Below, piece by piece: positions 27,735 through 35,489 of a DNA stretch of 64,000 nt; position 1 is the stretch's first letter, and each line of letters begins with the position of its first letter. A program made the translations under genes and the position numbers. The DNA is from Streptomyces tsukubensis. Its GTDB lineage: Bacteria; Actinomycetota; Actinomycetes; Streptomycetales; Streptomycetaceae. Location: contig NZ_CP020700.1 of the NCBI RefSeq assembly GCF_003932715.1, forward strand, positions 1-64,000, written 5' to 3'. The notes under the pieces are model-generated. The model was not told where the DNA came from, searched no databases, and saw only the letters and a program-made list of their open reading frames with translations.

Positions 27735-30700
27735 GTGCGTTCCTTCGCCGCGTCGTCTGCGCAGGAAGGGTTGTGGCGGGCGCAGGAAATGTTTCCCGAC
27801 ACGCCGAACCATGCGCTGACCCTGTGGGACGTGGACGGTGTGCTCGATCCCGCGGTCATGGAATCCGCGTTCCTGCAGGTGATGGAGGAGGCGGAGGTCC
27901 TGCGTGTCACCTTCACCACCACCGGTGATGGTGGCGGGCTGCGCATGGTGCCCCGGGAGGTGGGGGACCTGCGGCCGTTCTTCCTGGACGTCGGCGCGGA
28001 GGACGATCCCGAGGGGGCGGCGCGCGAGGCTCTGGCCGGTGTGCTGCGGCAGCCCTTCGATACGGAGCGGGAGCTGCTGCTGCGGCTGGGGGTGATCCGG
28101 CTCGCGGCCGGCCGTTCGCTGCTGGTGATCGTCTATCACCATCTCGTATCGGACGGGTACGGCGTGTCCGGGCTGCTGTCGCGGCGTCTCGCCGAGGTGT
28201 ACACGGCGCTGTCGCAGGGGGCGGAGGTGCCGGAGCCGGCGCATCCGTGGGACGCCGGGTCGTTTGCGGCCGGTGCGGAGGAGTACCGGGCGTCGGGGCG
28301 GTTGGACCGGGACAGGGCGTTCTGGCGCGGCTATCTGGCGGACGCGCCCGCGCCCGCGCGGGTACCGCGGGTCGCCCTGTCCGGGGCGGCGCGGGCCGCG
28401 CTCGGTGAACCGGCGGGCGGCGCCGACCGGTGGGGGGAGCTGGCCGGGGCCATCGGCATGGTGAGCCGGACCCTGACCGTGCCGCGGGCCGAGGCGGATG
28501 CGTGGACCGCGGCCGCACAATCGCTGGGGGTGTGGCTGTCGTCCCTGCTGACCGCGGCCACCGCGGTGTATCTGCGGCACCGCTGCGACCGTGAGGAGTT
28601 CCTGCTGTCGCTGGCCGTGGGCAACCGGTCGGGGGCGGCGAGCAGGACGCCCGGTCTTGCGGTGAACGTGGTGCCGGTGCGGGTACGGGTGCCGCTCGGG
28701 GCGGCGTTCGCGGAGATCGCGGAGGCGATCGGCGACGAGACGTACGAGATCTTCGACCACGCCGGCTGCCACTACTCGGAGATCCAGCGCGCGAGCGGGA
28801 CGGCCCTGGGCGACCGCGGCAGCTTCGGCGCCGTCGTGAACGTCGTCGACTTCCCCCGCCGGCTCCGCTTCGCGGGCCGCCCGGCCCGGTTCCTGGCCGG
28901 GACGACCGGGACCTTCGAGGAACTGGCGATCGGCGTCTACACCGACGGAAGCGAGGACAGCGACCTGTACCTCCGGCTCGATGCCCCCGCGAGCCTGTAC
29001 TCGCGCGCGGAACTGCGGTTCATCGGGGAGGATCTGCTCGCCCACATCCGGGCGGTCGTGGCCGCCGGTGACCGGCCGGTCGGTGCGCTGGACACGGCGG
29101 GCGGTGCGATACCGGAGCGGGAGCCGGCCGGCGGGGCGGAGCCGGCGGGGCTCACGGTTCCCGAGTTGTTCGCCCGGCAGGCGGCGCGGGCTCCCGACGC
29201 CGTTGCGGTGGTGTCCGGGGAGCGTGCGGTCTCCTACCGGGAGCTGGACGAGCTCTCCAGCCGGCTGGCCGGGGCGCTCGCGCGGCGGGGGGTGGGGCGC
29301 GAGACGGTCGTCGCGGTGGCGCTGCCCCGGTCGGCCGAACTGGTCGTGGCCCTGCTGGGTGTGGTGAAGGCGGGCGGGGCCTGGCTTCCGGTCGACCCGG
29401 GGACGGGGGCGGAGCGGATCGCTGCGGTGGCCGCCGACGCCGCGGTGAGCGCCGTACTGACCGATGCGGCGACCGCCGGGCGGCTCGGGGACGCGCTGGG
29501 CGTGCCGGCGCTGGTCCTCGCCGATCTGCTGTCCGGCCCCGGCGGCCCGGATACTGCCGGTGGTGACGCGGCGGCCGGGGGCCGGGGGTACCGGGACGGT
29601 CTGTTCGCCGTGGTGTACGGGGAGGGGCGGGACGGGGCGGTCACCGGGGTCGCCGTGACGCACCGGAACATGGAGCGGCTCGCCTCGGACCGGGCCTTCC
29701 GGGAGGGCGGTCACGGTACGGCGGGGTGGTGCGCGCCGCCCGGCGGGGACGCGGTGGCGCTGGATGTGTGGGTTCCGCTGCTGAACGGCGGCCGGGTGGT
29801 CGTTGCGCCCGAGGGGGAGCCGGATTTCGGGGCGCTCGTGGCGCAGGGTGTGGCGCGGCTGCGGCTGCCTGCGGATGTGTTCTCGGCGGTCGCGGCCGAA
29901 CGGCCGGGGGTGCTCGCGGGGTTGCGGGAGGTGTGGACCGGTGGCGACCGGGTGTCCGGGGCGGCGGTACGGCGGGTACGGGAGGCGTGCCCCGGGCTGG
30001 TGGTGGTGTGCGGCCGGGGTCCGGCGGAGACGGCCGGGTTCGCCGTCGTGGACCGGTGGGCGGCCGGCGGGGATGTGGTGGGCCGGCCGGCGGACCGTAC
30101 GGTCTTCCATGTGCTGGGGCCGGGGCTGGCGCCGGTCCCCGTGGGGGTGAGCGGGGAGCTGTATGTGGCGGGGCCGGGGGTGGGGCGCGGCTTTCCGGGG
30201 CGTCCGGGGGCGACCGCGGAGCGGTTCGTGGCCTGCCCGTCCGGTCCGGCGGGCGGGCTGATGTACCGGACCGGGGAGCGGGTGCGGTGGGCGGACGGCG
30301 GTGTCCTGGAGTATGTGGGCCGGGCCGGGGAGACGGTGGAGGTACGGGGCGCGGAGGTCGAGCCGGCCGGGGTGGAGGAGGTGCTGTCCGGGCATCCCGG
30401 GGTGGCGCGGGCGGTGGTGTCCGTGCGGAGGGACGGTTCGGGGCAGGGGCGGCTGGTGGCCTATGTGGTTCCGGCGGGCGGTCCTTCGGCGGGTGGTCCT
30501 TCGGCCGGGGAGCTGGGCCGGTTCGTTTCGGAGCGGCTGCCGGAGATCCTGGTGCCGCCGGTGTTCGTGGTGCTGGAGCGGCTGCCGCTGACGCCGGGCG
30601 GGCGGGTGGACCGGGGGGCGCTGCCGGAACCGGAGTTCGGGGAGGGGGGGTACCGGGCTCCGCGTGACCGTACCGAGCGGGTGCTGGCCGGGGCGTTCGC

Positions 30701-30941
30701 CGAGGTGCTGGAGCTGGGCCGGGGGGTGGGGATCGACGAGGACTTCTTCGATCTCGGCGGGAACTCGCTGCGGGCGATCAGGCTGGTCGGGCTGATCCGG
30801 AGCGGGCTGGAGCAGGAGGTGTCCATCCGGACGCTGTTCGCGGTGCGTACCGTCGCGGGTCTGTCCGGGATGTGGCAGGACCTGGGCCGGTCCGCCAGGC
30901 CGGCGCTGCGCAGGAGGACGAGGGAGGGCGAAGTCCTCTGA
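27735..30941 (+). CDS. NRPS module C-A*-PCP with a non-functional adenylation domain
   Basis: The product is about 1068 residues. The condensation domain (about 1-440) keeps HHLVSDG near 128-134. The A domain (about 475-980) is recognisable (PELFARQAARAPDAVAVVSG, KAGGAWLPVDPG, YRTGERVRWADG) but has lost key motifs. The P-loop, normally TSGSTGxPKG, reads VVYGEGRDGAVTGVAV. The A5 motif reads CGRGPAET without Tyr. The A8 region is RGAEVEPAGVEE, and the A10 lysine is Arg in GGRVDRGAL. It should not form an aminoacyl adenylate. The PCP is intact (LGGNSLRA, Ser1011). The domain must be loaded in trans or skipped. GTG 27735 has a GAGAGGA ribosome site; ATG 27726 is in frame but has none at proper spacing. 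Confidence 0.88.
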   Translation: MRSFAASSAQEGLWRAQEMFPDTPNHALTLWDVDGVLDPAVMESAFLQVMEEAEVLRVTFTTTGDGGGLRMVPREVGDLRPFFLDVGAEDDPEGAAREALAGVLRQPFDTERELLLRLGVIRLAAGRSLLVIVYHHLVSDGYGVSGLLSRRLAEVYTALSQGAEVPEPAHPWDAGSFAAGAEEYRASGRLDRDRAFWRGYLADAPAPARVPRVALSGAARAALGEPAGGADRWGELAGAIGMVSRTLTVPRAEADAWTAAAQSLGVWLSSLLTAATAVYLRHRCDREEFLLSLAVGNRSGAASRTPGLAVNVVPVRVRVPLGAAFAEIAEAIGDETYEIFDHAGCHYSEIQRASGTALGDRGSFGAVVNVVDFPRRLRFAGRPARFLAGTTGTFEELAIGVYTDGSEDSDLYLRLDAPASLYSRAELRFIGEDLLAHIRAVVAAGDRPVGALDTAGGAIPEREPAGGAEPAGLTVPELFARQAARAPDAVAVVSGERAVSYRELDELSSRLAGALARRGVGRETVVAVALPRSAELVVALLGVVKAGGAWLPVDPGTGAERIAAVAADAAVSAVLTDAATAGRLGDALGVPALVLADLLSGPGGPDTAGGDAAAGGRGYRDGLFAVVYGEGRDGAVTGVAVTHRNMERLASDRAFREGGHGTAGWCAPPGGDAVALDVWVPLLNGGRVVVAPEGEPDFGALVAQGVARLRLPADVFSAVAAERPGVLAGLREVWTGGDRVSGAAVRRVREACPGLVVVCGRGPAETAGFAVVDRWAAGGDVVGRPADRTVFHVLGPGLAPVPVGVSGELYVAGPGVGRGFPGRPGATAERFVACPSGPAGGLMYRTGERVRWADGGVLEYVGRAGETVEVRGAEVEPAGVEEVLSGHPGVARAVVSVRRDGSGQGRLVAYVVPAGGPSAGGPSAGELGRFVSERLPEILVPPVFVVLERLPLTPGGRVDRGALPEPEFGEGGYRAPRDRTERVLAGAFAEVLELGRGVGIDEDFFDLGGNSLRAIRLVGLIRSGLEQEVSIRTLFAVRTVAGLSGMWQDLGRSARPALRRRTREGEVL

Positions 30942-30993
30942 GATGCGGCCCGCCCGCCCGTGCCGTGGCTGCCGGAGCCTTCCGGGCCGTGGT

Positions 30994-31060
30994 GCGGGCT
31001 GCGGGCTGCGGGCTGCGGGCTGCGGGCTGCGGGCTGCGGGCTGCGGGCTGCGGGCTGCGG
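30994..31060 (+). repeat. 7-bp tandem repeat, 9 full copies
   Basis: The unit GCGGGCT is repeated nine times without error, followed by four more bases (GCGG). It starts about 50 bases after the stop of the C-A*-PCP gene. The repeat is non-coding and should be prone to length variation. Confidence 0.95.
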
Positions 31061-31149
31061 CGGCGAACCCTCCCGGGGCGGGGCCGGTTGCGGTGCCCGC
31101 GGGGGGTGTTCCGCCCGCTTCCCCTCTCCCTTTCCGGTGGGATCGCCGG

Positions 31150-31340
31150 TGGCCCACCGCACGCGGGTGCGGTGGGCCGTCCCGGGTGTCGGCGCGGTCA
31201 TCCGCAGGCAGCCGTTCTCCGTGGTGCTCTCGTCGACGGCCGGCTGCGCCGTCAGTGCGTCCATGGGGCCCGGTGTCCGGTACGCGCCGTCCTGGTGCCA
31301 CCGCACGGGCTGTCCGTCGTACGGGGCTTGCAGATGCGGT
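31150..31340 (-). pseudogene. Remnant of a phytanoyl-CoA dioxygenase-type gene
   Basis: The minus strand reads LQAPYDGQPVRWHQDGAYRT, PGPMDALTAQPAVDESTTEN and GCLRMTAPTPGT. W-H-Q-D-x-x-Y, followed after about 25 residues by (D)-x-S/T-T-x-E-N-G-C-L-R, is the hallmark of the PhyH family of iron/2-oxoglutarate dioxygenases; H-Q-D carries two of the iron ligands. Upstream and downstream of this island I find neither a start nor the remaining parts, and the distal metal-binding His is absent. It is a fragment of a gene that once sat here, possibly a tailoring oxygenase of the cluster. Confidence 0.6.
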
Positions 31341-31866
31341 GGGCGGGAGCAGGCCGTTCACGGCCGGGGAGGACGCCGCGGTATCCAGGGCCGGTGACGG
31401 GAGACCGGCGGGGCACGGAGGGCGTCATCCGGATCAGCGGGAGTGGAAATACCCGGGATATGGATCCGGATGGCTTCGCATCGGGCAATCGACTTTGGTC
31501 CGCACGTCGTCAGAAAGTTCCTGTGGCACCGTGTTGCGTATGCCGGACGATCCCGCTGGGCGTGTTCCGGCGCGGTGCGGCCCATTTTTTCGGGGATGTT
31601 TCGTCGTCCCGTCGACGGGACGGCGGTGCGGGCGGCGGCGTTTGCCGGTTATTCTCCGGATTCCTCGCCGCGGTCGGGCCTGGGGGTGTTTCCCGGCGTT
31701 ACGTCCATTCCGCCGCGGACGGCCGGTCCAAACATCCGGGGCCGGAAGGCTGTTGTTTACCGGGCTCCGGTGGGCCGTATCTGCGGGCCGTCCCGGATAC
31801 GGCTGCGATCCGGTTTTCCGCCGCCGGCTTCCGGATAGACTCGATTCCGTGACGCAGGGGGCGGGG

Positions 31867-31884
31867 ACGAGTTCATGAACTCGT
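31867..31884 (+). promoter_or_regulatory. Perfect 18-bp palindrome before the methyltransferase
   Basis: ACGAGTTCATGAACTCGT is fully self-complementary and lies 26 bases before the methyltransferase start. It covers the start codon of the leader ORF at 31875. It could be an operator, or an mRNA hairpin that hides that start. Confidence 0.5.
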
Positions 31885-31913
31885 ACGTCTTCTCCCTGCC
31901 TGGCGGGCGGTGA
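31875..31913 (+). CDS. Possible 12-residue leader peptide
   Basis: ATG at 31875 reads MNSYVFSLPGGR and then TGA; the stop overlaps the GTG start of the methyltransferase (GTGA). The layout would couple translation of the methyltransferase to the leader. The start codon lies in the centre of the 18-bp palindrome. There is no strong ribosome site in front (GCGGGGACG), so this may be chance. Confidence 0.3.
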   Translation: MNSYVFSLPGGR

Positions 31914-33019
31914 AATCGCTTTTGCCGTCCGGACGACTTCGACGAAGTGGGGCGAGTACGCTGACTGAGTTGGAACAGCTGGTGCACGGCGTGCCCGATC
32001 CGGTCGTGCGCGAATTCCTGTTGATGGCCGACGACAGCATTGTCGCGGTGCTCCCCTTCACGCTGGCCATCGCCGCACGTCTGGGGGTGGCCGACGCCTG
32101 TGCGCCGGAGGGATCGGCGCCCGGGGAACTCGCGGCCGCCGTCGGCTTCGCCGCGGAGCCGCTCACGAGTCTGCTGAACGCCCTGACCGGGGCGGGCTTC
32201 TTCACCCGGGACGAACACGGGCGTTTCGCCCCGACGGAGCTGGGTGAGGTGCTCAAGGCCGGTTCGGCCCTGTCGATGCGGGCCACGCTCTCCAACCTGG
32301 ATTCCTGCCGGGCCTGGCTGCGGGCGGCCGACGCCGCCGCGCAGCTGCGGCCGCTCCCGGCGGCCGCGGGCGAGTCCTTCTTCACGGACCAGGACACCAG
32401 GACCACGACCGATGCGGCGTTCAACACCCGGATGAAGGAACGGGCCCGGCGGCTGTACGGCTCGCTGGCCGAACTGCCGGTGTGGGACGGGGCGCACACG
32501 GTCATGGACATCGGCGGCGGTACGGGCACGGTGCTGGCGGCGATCCTCACGGCCCGGCCGCAGTTGCGCGGGGTGCTGTTCGACCGCCGTTCGGTGATCG
32601 ACCTCGCGGCCGTCGACTCCCCGCTCGACCCGGTCCGGGACCGGTGCACGCTGGTGGCCGGCGACTTCTTCGACGGGCTTCCCGGTGGTGCGGACGTCCA
32701 GGTGCTGGGCAGTGTGCTGCACGACTGGGACGACGAGAAGGCGGCGGGCATCCTGCGCGCCGGAGTCCGGGCCCTCGCCCCCGGCGGCCGGATCCTGGTC
32801 TGCGAACTCGTCGTTCCCGAAACCGCCGAACCGCATCCGGCGCGCTGGAGCGACCTCGGCATGCTGGTCCTCCTCGGCGGCCGGGAGCGCACACTGCCGG
32901 AGTTCGACACGGTGTTCGCCGCCGCGGGCCTGGTCCGGACCCGGGTGCTGCCCGTCGGGGAGTCGGGTTTCAGCCTCATCGAGACGAGGCCGGCCGGGCC
33001 GGTCCCGGCGGGCGCCTGA
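31910..33019 (+). CDS. SAM-dependent O-methyltransferase of the cluster
   Basis: The 369-residue enzyme has the same two-domain layout as the one at 308-1372: an N-terminal dimerisation domain (about 20-115, VLPFTLAIAARLGVADAC), the SAM site VMDIGGGTGTVL and the catalytic-base motif VLHDWDDEKAAGIL. It is followed by prephenate dehydrogenase about 110 bases downstream, and both read toward the 4-hydroxyphenylglycine genes. A phenolic or hydroxyl oxygen of the peptide (for example on a hydroxyphenylglycine or a P450-installed hydroxyl) is a likely acceptor, but the sequence does not decide. Residues 1-16 (KSLLPSGRLRRSGAST) are unusual, so the true start may be the in-frame position near LTELEQLV. 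Confidence 0.85.
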   Translation: MKSLLPSGRLRRSGASTLTELEQLVHGVPDPVVREFLLMADDSIVAVLPFTLAIAARLGVADACAPEGSAPGELAAAVGFAAEPLTSLLNALTGAGFFTRDEHGRFAPTELGEVLKAGSALSMRATLSNLDSCRAWLRAADAAAQLRPLPAAAGESFFTDQDTRTTTDAAFNTRMKERARRLYGSLAELPVWDGAHTVMDIGGGTGTVLAAILTARPQLRGVLFDRRSVIDLAAVDSPLDPVRDRCTLVAGDFFDGLPGGADVQVLGSVLHDWDDEKAAGILRAGVRALAPGGRILVCELVVPETAEPHPARWSDLGMLVLLGGRERTLPEFDTVFAAAGLVRTRVLPVGESGFSLIETRPAGPVPAGA

Positions 33020-33130
33020 CGGCCGGTCCGGACGGTTCCGCCGTCGAGCGTCATCCGTTGGCAGGCGCCATCGGTACATCGAGCAGCGCCCGGGTGCGTC
33101 CGCAGCATCCGCTCCGTTGCCGGCCCAGGA

Positions 33131-34228
33131 GTGGACATGCTCTCGCTGAAAGACGCCCTGGTGGTCGGCACCGGTGTGGTGGGAACCTCGGTCGGGCTGG
33201 CCCTGCGGGCCCACGGGGTGAGGGTGTATCTGAGGGATGCGGACCCGGCCGCGGCCAAGATCGCGTCCTGTCTCGGCGCCGGCACCGCGGCGGACCCGCC
33301 GGGCGCCGTCGACCTGGCCGTGGTGGCCGTCCCGCCGGCGCTGGTGCCCGGTGTCCTGGTACGCCTGCAGGGCGAGGGCGCGGCGCGGCACTACACCGAT
33401 GTCGCCAGTGTCCGGGCCAGGCCGCAGCAGGAGGCCGCCGCGCTGGCCTGCGACAGCGCCCGCTACGTCGGCGGGCATCCGATGGCGGGCAGTGAGCGCA
33501 GCGGGCCGCTCGCCGCGCGGGCGGATCTCTTCGACCGCTGCAACTGGGTGCTGACCCCGACGGCCGACACCCGTACCGACACGTTGAACGCCGCCCTCGA
33601 ACTCGTGGCGATATGCGGGGCGGTGCCCGTCCTGATGGAGGCCGACGCCCACGACCGGGCGGTCGGCCTCGTCTCGCACGCCCCGCATCTGATGGCGAGT
33701 CTGGTCGCCGCCCTGCTGGAACGGGGCGAGGAGCGCATGGTGAGCCTGGCGGGTCCGGGCGTGCGCGATCTGACCCGTACCGCGGCCGGGGATCCGGATC
33801 TGTGGGTCGATGTGCTCGGTGCGAATGCGCTGGTGGTGGCCGATCTGCTCGAAGAGCTGTCGGAGGGGTTGGAGGACGCCGTGGCGGGGCTGCGGGCCAT
33901 GGGGGCCGCCGACGAGGACAAGCGCAGCAGTGGTGCGCGGGTGGTGGGGGATCTGCTGCGGCGCGGCCGGGCGGGGCGGGCCAGGATCCCGGCCGGGCCC
34001 GGTGCCGTGCCGAAGCGGTACGAGGAGGTGACGGTCGTGATCGGCGGCCGGCCGGGGGAACTGGCCCGGCTCTTCACCGATGCCTCCCGTGCCGGTGCCG
34101 ATGTGGAGGACGTCCGCCTGGAGCATGCGGCGGGGCGGCCGGGCGGTCTGGTCCGGCTCAGTGTGCCCGGGGACCGGCGCGAGGTGCTGATGACGGCCCT
34201 GCACAACGGCGGGTGGCGGCACCGCTAG
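33131..34228 (+). CDS. Prephenate dehydrogenase (precursor supply for 4-hydroxyphenylglycine)
   Basis: The 365-residue protein begins with a Rossmann motif (ALVVGTGVVGTSVGLAL) and carries the prephenate dehydrogenase signature GGHPMAGSERSGP around the substrate-binding His, followed by the helical dimerisation domain (SHAPHLMASLVAALL) and a C-terminal ACT-like domain (EEVTVVIGGRPGELARLF). The reaction is NAD-dependent oxidative decarboxylation of prephenate to 4-hydroxyphenylpyruvate, the substrate of HmaS. A dedicated copy is typical of clusters for 4-hydroxyphenylglycine peptides, since it lifts the limit set by primary metabolism. It faces the HmO gene across a terminator. GTG 33131 is used here; ATG 33137 is equally possible. 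Confidence 0.92.
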   Translation: MDMLSLKDALVVGTGVVGTSVGLALRAHGVRVYLRDADPAAAKIASCLGAGTAADPPGAVDLAVVAVPPALVPGVLVRLQGEGAARHYTDVASVRARPQQEAAALACDSARYVGGHPMAGSERSGPLAARADLFDRCNWVLTPTADTRTDTLNAALELVAICGAVPVLMEADAHDRAVGLVSHAPHLMASLVAALLERGEERMVSLAGPGVRDLTRTAAGDPDLWVDVLGANALVVADLLEELSEGLEDAVAGLRAMGAADEDKRSSGARVVGDLLRRGRAGRARIPAGPGAVPKRYEEVTVVIGGRPGELARLFTDASRAGADVEDVRLEHAAGRPGGLVRLSVPGDRREVLMTALHNGGWRHR

Positions 34229-34283
34229 GGAATTTCTTCCGGATCGGGCCGGATCGGTGGGCGGGGGTACGCCCCCCGGGGCT

Positions 34284-34317
34284 GCGGGCGCCCGGGCCCC
34301 GTGGACCGGGGCGCCCG
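34284..34317. terminator. Bidirectional hairpin between convergent operons
   Basis: GCGGGCGCCC (34284-34293) and GGGCGCCCGC (34308-34317) form a perfect 10-bp GC stem with a 14-base loop, in the 100-base gap between prephenate dehydrogenase (plus) and HmO (minus). There is no U tract, as is common in Streptomyces. A smaller dyad (GGGGGTACGCCCCC) lies just before it. Confidence 0.7.
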
Positions 34318-34328
34318 CGGCCGCGGGG

Positions 34329-35489
34329 TTACCGGTGCGGGGCCGAGAGGGCCGGTGTGCCGGGTGCGGTGGCGGGGCGGACGAGTCCGGGGCCGGTGTC
34401 GGCGAGGGTGCCCAGGCCCGCGAGGGCCATGGTGTCGGTGAGTTCGGCGAGCAGGATGTTCAGTACGTCCGTCACTCCCCGGCTGCCGTCGGCGGCGAGG
34501 CCGTGCAGGACCGGGCGGCCGACGAGGACCGCGTCGGCGCCGAGGGCGAGCGCGGCCAGGACGTCCCGGCCGCGGCGTACTCCCCCGTCGAGGAGGACGG
34601 GGATGCGCCCGGCCACCGCCGTCACGATCTCCGGCAGGACGTCGACGGTGGCGGGCACGCCGTCGAGCTGCCGCCCGCCGTGGTTGGACACGATGATGCC
34701 GTCCGCCCCCGCGCGGACGGCGCGTACCGCGTCGCTGTCGGTGAGGATGCCCTTGAGCAGGAGCGGCAGCGCGCTGACCGAGCGAAGCCAGTCCACGACC
34801 GTCCAGTCGAGTGCGGGGGCGAATTCGGCCCTGGCGTGTGCGGCCGGTACCGCGAAGTCGTGTCCGCCGAGGTTGGCGGGGGCGATTCCGTCGGGGAGGC
34901 GGAAGCCGTTGCGCAGGTCCCGCAGCCGGCGTCCCATATGGGGGGTGTCGACGGTCAGGACGAGTGCTTCGAAGCCGGTTTCCTCCGCGCGCTCGATGAG
35001 GCGCCGGGTGGTCGAGCGGTCGCGCAGGCAGTAGACCTGGAGCCAGAGGGGGCCGCCGCCGGCGGTGGCGAGTTCTCCGAGGTCGCGCCCGGCGAAGGTG
35101 CTGATCACGACCGGTATGCGGGCGGCTGCCGCGGTGCCCTGGACGGTGGCGAGTTCGCCCAGGGGGTGGGCGAGGGTCTGGTAGCCCAGCGGGGCGATCG
35201 CCACCGGGGCGTCCCAGGAGCGGCCCAGGACGGTGGCGGTGGTGTCGGGGGTGGCGGCCGTGCCGCGCAGGACCCGTGGCCGCAGCAGCAGCCGTTCGAA
35301 GGCCTCGGTGTTGGCCGCGAGGGTCCGTTCCTCGCCCGCGCCGCCTTCAAAGAAGTCCCATACGGCGGGTTCGAGGCGGGATCTCGCGGCTTCCGCGAAG
35401 TCGGCGAGGGTCAGTCTCAGCGGGTCGGGCCCGGTGGCCGGAGGCGGGGGGTGGTGTGCGGGGCGGGCTGCGGGGGGTGTGTCAGGCAT
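34329..35489 (-). CDS. hmo: 4-Hydroxymandelate oxidase (HmO)
   Basis: The 386-residue FMN enzyme belongs to the alpha-hydroxy-acid oxidase family. It shows the N-terminal barrel entry WDFFEGGAGEERTLAAN, the FMN region PVAIAPLGYQ, the substrate-binding VLTVDTPHMGRRLRDLR, Lys in LPLLLKGIL, the catalytic base His270 in SNHGGRQLDG and the phosphate loop LDGGVRRGRDVL. It oxidises 4-hydroxymandelate to 4-hydroxyphenylglyoxylate. It is the last gene of the minus-strand block, and its start overlaps the end of HmaS by 8 bases. Adjacent HmaS and HpgT make the assignment firm. Confidence 0.93.
   Translation of the reverse strand: MPDTPPAARPAHHPPPPATGPDPLRLTLADFAEAARSRLEPAVWDFFEGGAGEERTLAANTEAFERLLLRPRVLRGTAATPDTTATVLGRSWDAPVAIAPLGYQTLAHPLGELATVQGTAAAARIPVVISTFAGRDLGELATAGGGPLWLQVYCLRDRSTTRRLIERAEETGFEALVLTVDTPHMGRRLRDLRNGFRLPDGIAPANLGGHDFAVPAAHARAEFAPALDWTVVDWLRSVSALPLLLKGILTDSDAVRAVRAGADGIIVSNHGGRQLDGVPATVDVLPEIVTAVAGRIPVLLDGGVRRGRDVLAALALGADAVLVGRPVLHGLAADGSRGVTDVLNILLAELTDTMALAGLGTLADTGPGLVRPATAPGTPALSAPHR

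Larger units (their letters stand above)
30942..31866. other. Long intergenic stretch with a repeat and gene debris
   Basis: About 0.9 kb without an intact gene lies between the C-A*-PCP gene and the methyltransferase. It contains the 7-bp tandem repeat at 30994-31060 and a decayed dioxygenase fragment at 31150-31340. The part from 31390 onward is less GC-rich than its surroundings and probably carries the promoter for the methyltransferase/prephenate dehydrogenase pair; a possible -10 (TAGACT) lies near 31836. Confidence 0.55.

Noticed and set aside
24026..27946. 1306-codon minus-strand frame opposite the second PKS
   Set aside because: Arg/Pro/Gln-rich with no domain; the PKS motifs are on the plus strand.
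30994..31060. CRISPR array
   Set aside because: The unit is 7 bp with no spacers; it is a simple tandem repeat.
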